Part shown: positions 23,401-56,763 of the stretch, piece by piece | Layout: each line of letters starts with the position of its first letter | Position numbering within the stretch: the first letter of the stretch is position 1 | Assembly: GCA_916610825.1 (NCBI GenBank) | Contig: OU744452.1 | Span: 20,615,648-20,679,647 of the forward strand | Reading direction: 5' to 3' | Length of the DNA: 64,000 nt | Source of the DNA: Haliclystus octoradiatus | Lineage: Eukaryota > Cnidaria > Staurozoa > Stauromedusae > Haliclystidae | Notes under the pieces: generated by a model | What the model saw: only the letters and a program-made list of their open reading frames with translations | The model's database searches: none | Told to the model about the DNA's origin: nothing | Program-made: the position numbers and the translations under genes

Positions 23401-26400
23401 AAATGGCCTTCAATTCATTAAAAGAAGCCATGACGTCACCGCCGATTTTGTCTCTGTTCGACCCTACTGCAGAAACAGTTTTACAAACGGACGCTTCCAA
23501 GACAAAAGGTCTTGGATACGCTTTAATGCAAAAACAGCAAAACGAATGGAAACTAATCCAGTGTGGATCGCGCTTTCTTCAACCATGTGAAAACCGATAT
23601 GCCATTATCGAACTAGAAGCGCTGGCCATCGTTTGGGCCACAAAAAAATGCCACATTTATCTCGCTGGTTTACCAACGTATACCGTTTTAGTCGATCACA
23701 AACCTTTATTGCCAATTTTTAACAATTACACTTTAGATGCCGTTGAAAATCACAAGTTACAATCGTATAAAAATAAGTTGTCAAACTATCAATTTCAGGT
23801 GGTTTGGACAAAAGGTAGCGCGCATATTATACCGGATGCATTATCACGGGCACCGGTCAATGATCCGTCTCTCGATGATGAAATTGAAAATGATACATCG
23901 TTAGCTTGTATGTCGTTTACGTTAAAAGTTGCTGCATGTAGTATCACCGCAGAGAACACTGACGATGAAGCTGCCGCTACTCTAAACGATTCTAAACAAT
24001 CTAATGTTCGACAACCGTTGCCGGATCCAATCATTACGGATCTACAAAATGTTGCACGAAATGATGCAGATTATCAATCACTCATAACCTGTGTTGAAAA
24101 CAATTTCGCAGGTAATTCAGCAAACCAACCATATGTATTGGCCTATAAGAAAATTTGGCCAGAATTGTCAACCATCGACGGCCTTGTGTTGTATGGTCGT
24201 CGAATTGTCATTCCATCGAAAGCTCGTCAATCTGTAATTGCACGATTACACGCCTCACATCAGGGCATTGTTAAAACAAAACGTCGTGCGCGTCAAACTG
24301 TATATTGGCCAGGTATTAACAATGACATTGTATCCTCCATTGAAGCCTGTTCACCATGTCAACATTACAGACCCAGTAATCAGAAAGAACCTTTAATTTC
24401 TGATAAACTTCCATCACGGATCTTTGAGTCAGTTTCAGCTGATTTGTTCCAACTCAACCAGAAATACTATTTGGTCTACGTCGACCGTTTATCCGGCTTT
24501 CCGTTCATTTCAGAATGGAATTCCGATCCGTCTTCGTCTCAAGTCATTTCAGTTCTTAAATCACACTTTTCCAAAACCGGTGTACCATCTCGTTTTCGTT
24601 CGGACGGTGGTCCACAATTTAAATCTGAACTGTTCACCAACTTTCTCACCAGATGGGGTGTCAATTGGTCCCCGTCTTCGCCATACCATCCCCAGAGCAA
24701 CGGTCACGCTGAAGCAGCTGTTAAAGCGTTAAAACATCTGCTTGCCAAGTGTGATAATGGAGATATTAAGTCGGAGAGTTTTCTGCAAGGTCTACTAGAA
24801 TACCGCAACACTCCTAGATCAGAAGGGCGTTCCCCCTCGGAATGGGTGTATGGTCATCCCCTTCGTTCTTTAGTGCCCGCACACTACACTTCATTCTCCC
24901 GTTCATGGCAAACGTCAGCCAAAGAGATTGACAGTAAGCTACTCCGCAACAAAGAAGCTACCACAAAGAATTACAACAAAGGTAGTAAAGTTCTAAAATC
25001 TATTCCTGTTGGCTCTCATGTGCTACTTCAACATCCGCAAAGTAAACGCTGGATAGAAGATGGTATTGTAGTGTCAAAGAATGATCGTGATTATCGCATT
25101 CGTCTGCCGTCCGGTAAACTCATGTGGCGTAACCGTGTATTCCTGCATGTTGCCCCTGATACTAGTTCCGACGACATAGCAGAACCAGACGTGAGTGATC
25201 AAGTGCAGTCCGACGATACTCCGCGATACCCAACCCGTTCAAGACGTCCACCTGACTATTACGGACGCAAATGATACTATTATCGATTTATCGTTTCAGT
25301 AACATCGTTATAATCATAAGTATATCATAATCACATATCAGTAATTTGTTAAAGTTAACCTCCCTAATAATAAGTATTCATGTTATGTTTAGTCGTTTAA
25401 CTTGAAGGGGAGATGTAATGTATCTATCGTATGCGCATGCGTAAGGTTATTTATAACTAAATGATTGCGCAGTTTTAAATCAGAGTGTTAGTGACGACCA
25501 GTGTAGAAGGTCGTATGTACGTAATATTAAATACATGATTCAGATCAACAGGATATACCTACACGGGTGTTTATTCGTCTATTGTCTTCGTATCTTACAG
25601 TTTCTCTAGCCGAGCAAATTCCACTTTGCTGGGAACATATGGTAAAAATTGATCGAGTACGAATTATCGAACACGAGGTGATTCGATCTATGGATTCCTC
25701 AGAGTTGTGCTAATAGCCTATACTATTTCATTCATTCATTCATTTGTTGGTTTCTATCCGGTATTTTATGAGAGATTCATGTAGGCGGTTTAAAATGGCA
25801 AAAAAGTATATTCAAATCATTTGACTTTAATTGACACAATAGTTTCACAGTTGGTTTTGAGATGATCAATTCAACAATACTCGTTACTAGATGCTTACCG
25901 ATGTTCCAATTGAAAGCAGCAAGATTCCGTAGAGATACAACTATCAATAAGATCATGTGATGAAATCTTTCTCTGGCATCTTAGTTTAAAGAATAAATAG
26001 CAATTAATTATATATGTCAGCGATTATAGAGAACAAAAATGATATTTTGATATTATATAGGTTGAGATTCTTACCGCTACAAGACATTTGAAATAGATTG
26101 TTTGTTTCAAATCTTTTAAAAACACTGCCCTTGATTTCTACAAACTATAATAGAAATATAGACAACATGGAGATTGTAATAATTAATAGACACTATGAAT
26201 CTACTGAATCGCTACTAAAAATATACTGCAATGGGATTGGGTACTGTAATTAATTCATCAGACACATTAATCTAGATTCTTCTCCTGCTACTGAAAAACT
26301 ACTGAAACTCACCATAAAATTTGAGATCTACTAATAAAAAGTGCCCAATTCAACACCTTATTCATTAAGTTTTTAGTAAGATTTCAGTTTTTAACAATTC

Positions 26401-29400
26401 ATAGCAAGAGGAAATAATTCTTAACCGTCAAACATACCTGATTTGATATTAGAATTGTAAGCAATGCTTTGTTAAATGAATTTAATGCAACATTTAATAC
26501 AATGGCCTGTCCTAAATTTAGAAGTGTATGAATAACTGATCAAAGAGTTAAGGTTTGTCAACATGGTGGCGGTGAAGTCGACTATTATGACATATTTGTA
26601 TGGTTATGCTATCTATATAAGGAATATGCATTACTCTAAGAAAATAACACATAGTGTTCATACATAATTTTATTATTGAAAATGTTCGTCATCCTTTTCG
26701 AGCCATTTTGTTAAAAATTTATTGAACCCTTTCGATGTTGTGACTTCCCTTTAACGGTTAAAGTTTAACCCCAGGCAAGACCATAGATTTACAATATATA
26801 GCATATGTAAGCCTATGGTCAGGACCCTTTGAGTTGTTCTACCAAAGTCTTGAGAAAGTCAGGTCCATTTACCTGCTCTTGAGAAGACTGCTTCAAAACA
26901 TGAAAAACAAACGACAGATAAAAATAGATTTTTTGCATGAAAATTGTCATCGTTTGCCAAGGGCTTGAAGGATTCATGTAGATAGAGGATTGGGAACAAT
27001 TCTTATTGTTAACAATATAGAGGCATGGTGCCCAATTAGTGATTGCAATATATGTTATAGCCTCACGTGTTATCGATAGGCATTGTTGGGCGAAAGCCAT
27101 TGAAATAAGATCATTATTATCTAAGCCTCATTTGTTGATCTTCTTATGGACTCGTTGCTTTGAGTCAATCTTCGGTTTATTATAGTATTTATTACAGTCC
27201 TACAATAGAATTGTGTTCCCTTAAGACCACACTTTTACAATTCATTCAAAAAATTTCAAAATGAAAATTGATTCATCTCTCCATCATCATTATTAGTTTA
27301 ACTGAAGAAATCAAACAACACTTCAAAATTAAAATTAGGAAATAATTTTGAGGTTTCTTCAATTAAGTACAAACATTCCAAGGTCTGTCGGCTGATTTCA
27401 AAGTTTGTAATCAGATAAAGTTTCAATTGCTATTGAATGATCAGATCACTAAATCAGATTGAGATTTTGATGACATATAAAAATGACTTTAATGTGGGGG
27501 AAGACTAATGGGGGCCTGCGTTCAATCCCTGGCTGAAACACTATTGGTTGGCGTCAGTAAGGGCATTCAGCCATTAAACTCACACACACTCCAAACAACA
27601 GTAACCAACTCATCAAATAACCAACCATCAGGTGAAAAAAGCTACTAGCTTACTGGGTTTGTGGTAAAATGATGAATACAACAACAAAAACAACAATAGA
27701 TGGATGAAAAGATACAGACATAAATCAAGGACAGTAACAGATGTGGTAGCGTGCCGATATGTTCTCGTTTTCTATCACGCGGCTCTGTTGCCGTCCAGTA
27801 GAGTGCATCAAGGACATCCTGACCAAACGACGCAAAGAGTTTATCAACAACCTTGAAAAAATGAGTGAAAAATCAGATAAAAATAAATATAAAATAAATT
27901 AAGCAGGTAACAGTGTCATGAGGTTAATGAGTTATGAACATGAGATTGTCCGAATTTTTATATGGTGTTTATGAACAGGTAATAATAGTTTTTAAACGTT
28001 CATGAACTGTTCATGAACTCAACTAATTTTTTCGCAGAGGAATCAATCATGGGTAAGTAGTCACAAGAAATGTAAAAATATTTTCATTGTAGCTTGTAAT
28101 ACAAGACATCAATTGAAATCATGATTGGGTGATAACAAATAAATAAATACAAAGTTCACTCACATCCAACATATTGTAAATGACGTATAATTTGACAACC
28201 GTCTGTCCTCTCACACTATGGTACAATATCGAGGTATCAACATACGTCATTGCTAGGCAACAGAATACCAAAATGAAGGCTGCAAAACCATGTACACAAG
28301 CATATCAATTAAAAAATAAAAATTTAAAAATAGATATTTAAATAAACATCATAAAACTTAACAGCTCGCTCGGAGATTGTGATCTCTTAGGGCTTCACTC
28401 GTGTTTCCTAACTTTTTTCAAACCTTATTTAGTAAATATGAATCAAAACATGGCAAGTGTGTGGAAATTGAGGTGTGAATAATATACCAAATCTATTCTG
28501 GTGTTATTTTTGTTCGCTGAGCAGAAAATCACACATTGGTTAACAGACCATATAGTCTCAGAAACAATTCTTGTGAGAGATTGACTTGTGAAAGACCGTT
28601 AAAATATCCTCTAATAGAAAACAGGATTATGATTATCAAATCATTGTTAAGACTGGACACGATTAAAGACACATACAACATCGCTATCAAATAAATTATT
28701 TTTCTTTTTCATTATATTTCATTACCCAGGTCAGTAACTTTATCAGTGAAATAATATGTCAACGTATTGCATAATATGTGGGATATAACAAAAGACCTAT
28801 TAAAATCTATTAGTTCAAGTAATTAATAGATATCTCACAGATGTAGCTAAACCTGTGGTTGTGGCTGTAAAAAATAAGTAATGTAGACGGTGTCGCCCCA
28901 CCGAAGGCACCCGTACTACTCCTCTATTTCTGTGGCTGTAGAAAACTGTCTGAATAATTACCTACCTTTCAATAAATCAATCTTCTGTCCTGGATTCAAC
29001 CAATACAACCTTGAAGCAAATTTTAACATTGTGGTCAAAGACAAATAGTTATTTCTGATGTGCATGTAATCTGAGAATTATATTATGCTTACTTGCTATT
29101 CCCACTGCACATTTGATACAGGAGAGAAACAATTGCCATGCCAACGCGTATTGGTAAATACGTGAATAGAAACAGGAATACATCCAAGCAGAGAAGAGTT
29201 CCAAATAACAAAAACTAAACAAAATACAATATTTATTATTACTAAGAATCGTAGGCAGTAGTTATATGGAGAGATTGAGATGTTCTCCAAATGAATTTTA
29301 TGATACCTTTGCTGCCTTCATACAGTTTCATATTTGTCAAATGAAAATAAACATAGCACACTGTCAAAATTATAATGATCTAGAAAAAGTTTTTGCGAGG

Positions 29401-31883
29401 CAGAACAATGTAGAAAAGCTACACATTTTTCAATAGTTTAGGTTTTATTGATTATAATCGATTTTTCATTTCAAATTATTTAAAGTTCAAAACTTTACAA
29501 TAAGTCATGTTTTGTTTGATGTTTTGATATTTTATTTGTCTGAACTTTAAATACTCAACATTTACACCACAATTTCTTTTGAACGCAATTGCAGATAAAA
29601 TGTCCTTGACAAGAATTACATTTACAATTTCTGGACTACACATTTCCAAAATAATTCTCGTTTTTCAAAACCAATATAAAAAAACGAAATATTTCAGTCC
29701 ATTTAGGGCCCTAGCTAGTGGAACAAGTTTTTTAGATCTCATCTAACATGTATCTTATCTAATGGATTGAATTTGATTTGTTAATTATAACTACCTTCTC
29801 AAGTTCTCTCGGTGTTTTCATGAATGTGTAGATGCGTTTTCGTCTTTCTTTTAGTTTCTGCTCATTGAAATCCAACACGTTATCTTGGCGTAATCCATTT
29901 GATAAATACGAAAACAGAGATGGCAAACCTGATCAAATAATTAAGAAAGAAATATATTGTTCTCAAAAATAAGGTTATTCATTAATGTTCTCTTACAATA
30001 TCAATCCAAAATAAACTTAAGTAAATCTTCCAACTTCCTCGGCAATCTTCTGCAAATTCTATTAAATGTCACACAGCTTTTTCTTTCTTTCAAGAATCAA
30101 AATGGCTAACAGGTCTAGGCTATCAGTTTAATAGATAATACAGGATAACAACGATATTACAACAAATTCAATCAAATTGCAGGTTTTCAGGGCTAGTGAT
30201 GTGTCCCTGAAAAGTTTTACTCTACAATTAAGTTTTACACTGCACACGCAATTAAGAAAATTCAGTAGGCTTCACATTGGTAGCATCCTACGAAAGCAAT
30301 ATTGCCCCTTGTAAACAAAAATAAAGGGAACAAACTCGAACATGACTGATTACCAAGTATTGAGTGTTTAACTAAAAAAAACTAAATATGCCGTTCTCTA
30401 AATTGTTCAACAGGCATTCACAAGAATATCAAAGTGATAGAGCTCATCTTATAGGTGGATAGTTCATCTGGTAAACAAACAAACAAACATGTTATGTAGG
30501 CTACCGATTAGTGCACAGTTTTCCATGAGCCATATACGCCTCTAGCCTGCGTACCAAATCCTAGGTTTTTACTGAAACCTATGGTTTTAGAAATAAACCT
30601 CAGGGCTGGTACGCAGGCTAATACGCCTCTACCTAGGTCTACATGGCAGAAGAGAGTCCACTAAGGAAAATATGGGAAGGCATAAGAAATTTTCTGCTAT
30701 GAGTCATCTCCTGAAATGTCTCTTGCACCGTATAGATATGGCTTATGTGGGCTAGACACTTTGTGCTCAAATCAATTGCTAATTGGGATAGATAATAACA
30801 TGCACATCAAACATAAACTTTTACACACCTTTATTTATGCATAAATTGAAAATTCTTATATGTGTAGCGGAATGGCTAACAGGCATGAAACAGAGGAGGA
30901 TGTCTTAATCATAGGATTTTTGTTTAGGATTTCTCATTTCACAACAAACTGGGTAAGCTAGTATCTTCTTTCACCGGGGTGGTGGTTGCTGGTTGGTGAG
31001 TTGGTTGATTGGTTAAGTACGTTTGAAGAGTAAGTTGAATGGCCAGACGCCCTTTCTGACGCCAACTAATAATGCTTCTGCCAGGGATTGAGCCAAAGAC
31101 CCTGTGGGATAAGGTCCACTACACTGAAGCCCCCATGGCTGTGACAAAAAAATGTTTCCAGGTACAGAAAGGGAAATCACCCATACACTGTTTCGAATGA
31201 GGATCGCACGCTATCAAAAATGTTCATCCTTGGAAAATGGTAACAGGAAGTGATGTCACATGATTTACACAACTTGGCTATGTGTTCTGGACTGGAGATT
31301 ATTATTTCATATTGAGGCTAGCCTCTTTTTAGAATGATGGGTTAGCCGTTACGGTTATCCGCTTACACTGAATGAGAGATCTAGCCCTGATGCGTCACTA
31401 GGCCAATGTACATAAAATGGCTTAACTAACCTGAAGTTTATTAACATGCATAACATGCCATTATTGGGCTGACTATCTCAGAGAAAACTATTTCTAAGAA
31501 TCTTATCATAATTTAGTTTACGGGTGTGATCATACGTAGTTGTATTTTGAAATAGAAAAAACTCGGAAAAGTATTAACCAGGGGAATTTTTGATTGTTTG
31601 ATAAACTTTGATATGATCTTGAATTCTGGTTGCGTCTACCTCTGTGCATTTCCAATTTGCCAAATCAGAGACCAATGCACCCCTTTTATACCCGTGAAGG
31701 GGCAGATTCCCTGTAAGACGATCTAATTTAAGGCTATGTGGTTGTCTTACGTTGTTCTGCATCTGGTATAGCTGCTTTAGGTTTATTTGTTTTATGATCT
31801 GCTTCTACGTTTCCACGTTCTTCTTTTGATCCTGGATTCATTTTTCGTTGTCTCAAGTCGCTGTCATTGAATTCTCCATTCAT
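17464..31883 (-). CDS. TAPT1: Transmembrane anterior posterior transformation protein 1 homologue
   Basis: Fourteen minus-strand exons: 31883-31751, 29928-29795, 29214-29093, 29009-28966, 28279-28164, 27851-27716, 26535-26438, 26144-26075, 25979-25899, 20255-20146, 19594-19535, 18958-18890, 17831-17755 and 17680-17464. All phases agree, giving 488 aa (human 567). TAPT1 is a multipass membrane protein of the Tapt1/CMV receptor family, linked in vertebrates to cilia and axial patterning. Recognisable blocks: TPRELEK; GTLLCLDVFLFLFTYLPIRV (first membrane segment); VKLYVIYNMLD; SFGQDVLDALYWTATEP; LNVALNSFNKALLT; VEIKGSVFKRFE; SLRNLAAFNWN; WFKHAFITKFNNIKPD; ISRRMGF. The C-terminal cytosolic tail is shorter and Ser/Asp rich. 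Intron 9 (5.6 kb) holds an antisense gypsy element. Exon 1 faces FHIP2. Confidence 0.93.
18461..18842 (+). mobile_element. Helitron-like non-autonomous element
   Basis: The 5' end reads TTATCTACTATATAAACG. The 3' end has a GC hairpin, CACCC-AGCGGAGC-GGGT at 18813-18829, followed by TCACTTCATTAGT. This is the layout of Helitron2/Helentron ends. No inverted repeats or target duplications are seen, as expected for rolling-circle elements. It ends 48 bp from TAPT1 exon 12. Confidence 0.5.
19175..19290. repeat. GTTCATGAAC-family repeat in TAPT1 intron 11
   Basis: TTCATGAG/TTCATGAAC words are followed by TTTTCACAGGGG, the same arrangement as at 3555-3650. Confidence 0.5.
19643..20085. mobile_element. 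443-bp foldback element with about 200-bp arms
   Basis: CAAGATATTATAATAGAACC at the left is mirrored at the right end, and the arms stay roughly 90% alike through AGTTTTAAACAGGCCATAAT and TTACCTTTGTGAAAATC. It fills most of TAPT1 intron 10 (19595-20145), so that pre-mRNA intron should fold into a long hairpin. Confidence 0.85.
20435..20620 (+). repeat. 5' LTR of the TAPT1-intron gypsy
   Basis: It carries TGCGCATGCG, an NRF1-like word, a few bases before a TTATTTATAAC TATA-type box, then ends CTTACA. It matches 25414-25599. Confidence 0.95.
20694..25274 (+). CDS. Gag-pol polyprotein of gypsy element (1526 aa)
   Basis: Single open frame fusing gag and pol without a frameshift. Two CCHC zinc knuckles lie at about residues 361-395, then an aspartic protease with CDTGAQG near 445. 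The reverse transcriptase active site near 784 reads VVDD rather than the usual YxDD. RNase H has QTDASKTKG and VDHKP. The integrase has an HHCC finger from about 1185 and DDE residues in ADLF, SDGGPQF and HPQSNGHAEA. The C terminus is Ser/Asp and Arg rich. It encodes the enzymes for its own cDNA synthesis and integration. No env is present. The start ATG is the first in the internal region, 73 bp past the LTR. Confidence 0.95.
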   Translation: MADVKLLKNSRSGLKGHLTRALDRLVASLTSFTSTEVAERTESDRENLTITTKRAHDALERYVASHLAVLVQEPIKDGAEDPEEPQLVELENSFYDLERQVRAVTAVVPKTVVTSTTDPENRESTSQQVNVQTSARPVIKTPPTLDADINLKQFLDWQEVFLNYIAIIDLDAQPHDRQIATFWGLCSPAFLNMVRRVIKIERSTTDSLKLILKKITDHLRSKRNSNLDWQSFLTVTQGSNQLIDQYYTYLMEKSDYANVDAVTPEALRTAVLVLGLRDENLKRKVIAKSPPLNLEDTLKFLQTEEAASSTVSTLGQQAHATHSTIGNVQSTKAKKNHNKRQQKTKHDDSNSASKSSNSVSPCSKCGYVKHFTSVCPAANVTCDHCGLKGHYSKVCRKRLKSLEKTKTVSTSVIKSMQASNGGKLPTIDVDVREDNKLLGRFPAVCDTGAQGTVAGLDLLKSIGKFDSTLAPFSPHNYVGVDNRALVQAGTIKLTFDLNGNSVNTTVVICYDVTGLYLSLDVCKQLKIVHVDFPTTLSERHLSSVINTNPQNVVTVNKSSSPPKSVFNETARKQWIDSLSSNPTQQQREDDFKKLKQIYSQVFCDTDDVLPPMSGVGDAMKIELIEDHKPFAVHTARQIPFVYRDKAKSEIDRLQKMGVITPVGDTPVEWCHPLVVVGKPNGGVRLCVDLTKLNKQVKRTLHPATTPADAVKNIDLHSKYFTLLDAKCGYWQLSLDEDAQKLTTFITPWGRFKFLRAPMGFISSGDSYNLRCDQALEGISNVNKVVDDTLIDGDSYKTLVDRTCTVLERFVRHGITLNAEKCKFAQKTVDFVGYVIKPGGYSADPRKVEAISNFPSPTNRTELRSFLGLVNQLGMFTPSISSTAAPLRDLLSVKNEFLWLNTHEMAFNSLKEAMTSPPILSLFDPTAETVLQTDASKTKGLGYALMQKQQNEWKLIQCGSRFLQPCENRYAIIELEALAIVWATKKCHIYLAGLPTYTVLVDHKPLLPIFNNYTLDAVENHKLQSYKNKLSNYQFQVVWTKGSAHIIPDALSRAPVNDPSLDDEIENDTSLACMSFTLKVAACSITAENTDDEAAATLNDSKQSNVRQPLPDPIITDLQNVARNDADYQSLITCVENNFAGNSANQPYVLAYKKIWPELSTIDGLVLYGRRIVIPSKARQSVIARLHASHQGIVKTKRRARQTVYWPGINNDIVSSIEACSPCQHYRPSNQKEPLISDKLPSRIFESVSADLFQLNQKYYLVYVDRLSGFPFISEWNSDPSSSQVISVLKSHFSKTGVPSRFRSDGGPQFKSELFTNFLTRWGVNWSPSSPYHPQSNGHAEAAVKALKHLLAKCDNGDIKSESFLQGLLEYRNTPRSEGRSPSEWVYGHPLRSLVPAHYTSFSRSWQTSAKEIDSKLLRNKEATTKNYNKGSKVLKSIPVGSHVLLQHPQSKRWIEDGIVVSKNDRDYRIRLPSGKLMWRNRVFLHVAPDTSSDDIAEPDVSDQVQSDDTPRYPTRSRRPPDYYGRK
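25414..25599 (+). repeat. 3' LTR of the TAPT1-intron gypsy
   Basis: Identical by eye to 20435-20620, preceded by the GAAGGGGAGA purine tract and followed by the GTTTC target duplication. Confidence 0.95.
27493..27700 (+). mobile_element. tRNA-type SINE next to TAPT1 exon 6 donor
   Basis: The B-box-like stretch GTTCAATCCCTGGC is followed by TTGGTTGGCGTCAG, ACTCACACA, a CCAACCATC block, AGCTTACTGGGTTTGTGG and an ACAACAAAAA tail. It shares these in order with 30915-31138 and 51540-51735. The tail ends about 10 bp from the exon 6 splice donor (27710-27715), antisense to TAPT1. Confidence 0.7.
27920..28045. repeat. GTTCATGAAC-family repeat in TAPT1 intron 5
   Basis: Several ATGAAC palindromes, including CGTTCATGAACTGTTCATGA, are followed by TTTTTCGCAGAGG. 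Confidence 0.5.
28365..28470. mobile_element. Partial copy of the 13494 foldback family
   Basis: GCTTCACTCGTGTTTCC and AGTAAATATGAATCAAAACA match the right half of the palindrome at 13494-13681. Only one arm is kept. Confidence 0.5.
30543..30620. mobile_element. 78-bp micro-MITE with 9-bp target duplication
   Basis: The ends TAGCCTGCGTACCA and its exact complement form 14-bp inverted repeats. Both flanks read ATACGCCTC (30534-30542 and 30621-30629). A 9-bp duplication fits the Mutator superfamily. It lies in TAPT1 intron 1. Confidence 0.85.
30915..31138 (-). mobile_element. tRNA-type SINE in TAPT1 intron 1
   Basis: Read on the minus strand it has GGCTTCAGTGTAGTGG, then GGCTCAATCCCTGGCAG (B-box-like), TTAGTTGGCGTCAGAAAGG, the CCAACTCACCAACC block and AGCTTACCCAGTTTGTTGTG. 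This is the most complete 5' end of the three copies. Confidence 0.7.
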
Positions 31884-32360
31884 GTCGACGGCTAGCTGCC
31901 CAATCTCAGTTTTTCCAGCTTGCCTTGAACAAAGTAGACACTACCTACAGCTTTCAGTTCATTGGTTGTTCTTGTGCAGCATATAGACCACCAGAGGCTT
32001 ATTACTCTCTCAGTTTGTTCAGATAAATAAACTATAGCTTGAAATGAAAATAAATAAAAGCTAACTCCAAACCCAAATTCAGTCTCATCTAGTACTGAGT
32101 GGTGTTTTGTTGGCCCCTATTGTTGTGCACATGCGTAGTGATCAATAACACGAAACAAAATGGCGGTCGACCATGAAATCTGTGTTACCTCGTCATCAGC
32201 TTTAAAATCCTTTCTTTTCGCCTTTTATTAGCTAGATTTATCACACTGGACTCTAATTTTAGTCTTCACAATGTTTATTTGACCAATTACTATGTCAATT
32301 ATTTAAATGGTTCAGTTATAAATGGTATAAATACATAATTTAGGCCTCATGAAACGGAGA
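31884..32360. promoter_or_regulatory. Divergent TAPT1/FHIP2 promoter
   Basis: Only 477 bp separate the two start codons, which face away from each other. AAAATGGCGG at 32157-32166 matches the YY1 consensus on the + strand. No other exon was seen, so shared regulation of both genes is likely but inferred. Confidence 0.55.
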
Positions 32361-55514
<23,154 letters not shown>

Positions 55515-55760
55515 TATATATTCAGGACAACCAGAAACTAACACTTCAAACTGAAATTTAGTAATCTATAAGTAAAATATAATGTTTTATAAATGCATGG
55601 TGTATTTATTATAAAACATTCTTCTAGCATTCAATTGAATTTTATATATGGTAATTAATTGAAAATATAAAATGAATGAAAACACTTTATGTAAATTTTG
55701 ATGAGTTTTGATGTTTCATAAATTCATCGCAGCTGGCTCCGGTATGTGTGGACAGCCACA

Positions 55761-55766
55761 AATAAA
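55761..55766 (+). terminator. FHIP2 poly(A) signal
   Basis: AATAAA lies 247 bp after the stop codon, the first in the 3' flank. Confidence 0.5.
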
Positions 55767-55814
55767 TCAATTAATTGTAAACTCTGTTGTTGTCATGGGA
55801 ACGAATATCTGCCT

Positions 55815-55990
55815 ATCATACCTGTTATAGCGGTCACCTCTACATAATGGCCACTTGTGTGTTGAACCAATTCTGTATTTTCAAGTCACCTTTCCATAAT
55901 GGTCAATTTTCTATAGGATCTATAGGTGGGTGTCACTCGAGCGTAACAAAGGGCATACGATCACACCTGTATTAACGGTCACCTCTACAT
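55815..55990. repeat. Second block of the CACTATAGA/GGTCACCTC repeat
   Basis: ATAGCGGTCACCTCTACATA and ATTAACGGTCACCTCTACAT frame the block. It is the inverse orientation of 49560-49757. Confidence 0.5.
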
Positions 55991-56121
55991 AATAAGATGA
56001 GATGTATTTGTAAACATTAAAATGGAGGTTGACAGGCTATTAATGAAAAGATTAAACTTCCACTCAAATAAAACTATAATGTTGTTTAATAAAAGGAGTC
56101 AAAGACTATACACATTCATAA

Positions 56122-56161
56122 TTGTTACTAATAGTTTCATGCTTACGCAATCATCAGACAA
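56122..56161 (-). ncRNA. Hammerhead ribozyme-like motif 3
   Basis: Minus strand: helix I TTGT (56161-56158) pairs with ACAA (56125-56122). CTGATGA is 56157-56151. Helix II is TGC/GCA with a GTAA loop. The GAA box is present. Helix III is ACT/AGT with an ATT loop, and the cleavage triplet is GTA. It lies about 110 bp past the stop of a LINE-like ORF. All core bases are kept. Confidence 0.65.
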
Positions 56162-56269
56162 ATAAATTAAAAAAATTTTTTATAAAATTATTTAATATTG
56201 TTTATATAGTTACGGTAATTTACATGTTATAATATAGTGAATAATTTGTGCTATTTATTAGTATCAGTG

Positions 56270-56730
56270 GAAACTATTTACAATATGGAGAGAGATCAAT
56301 GTCTGTTAAACTATTGTTAAATTGCGTAGTTGTTTTTGATGTTATTACATTGTCAGACAAAGAGTTCCATATATTTACAACACGGTTACAAAAAATAGAA
56401 CCACCTATAATATTTCTACAACTAGCTGGAGCTAACATTAAAGAATGACATCTTAAATTATATTTTTTGTCGTTGATTTTATTTTAAATAGTGTATGAAC
56501 ATCAACGTCTACAATTCCATTAAGCATTTTGTACACCATTCTCAGATCGGACCCTACTCGACGCAATTCTATGTATTTTACATAATTTGGATTCCAAACT
56601 TCTGTGGCTGATTCAAGGATTGGTCGTACATATACAATGTATGCTTTTAATAACAAATTTATATCTTTGGAATTAAAGCATTTGAAAATTAAAAAAGAAC
56701 GGAATCTAGTTTTTGAAGCGATAGCAGTGC

Positions 56731-56763
<33 letters not shown>

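Larger units (their letters stand above)
20435..25599 (+). mobile_element. Young Ty3/gypsy LTR retrotransposon in TAPT1 intron 9
   Basis: The LTRs at 20435-20620 and 25414-25599 (186 bp, TG...CA) look identical. The target duplication GTTTC lies at 20430-20434 and 25600-25604. A primer-binding site begins TGGCGCAGTTG right after the left LTR, and a purine tract GAAGGGGAGA precedes the right LTR. One intact gag-pol frame lies between. It is antisense to TAPT1. Identical LTRs mean a very recent insertion. Confidence 0.97.

Noticed and set aside
26819..27100. 93-residue minus-strand frame as a TAPT1 exon
   Set aside because: Family alignment places the TAPT1 exons at 27851-27716 and 26535-26438; this stretch matches nothing and would break the phase.
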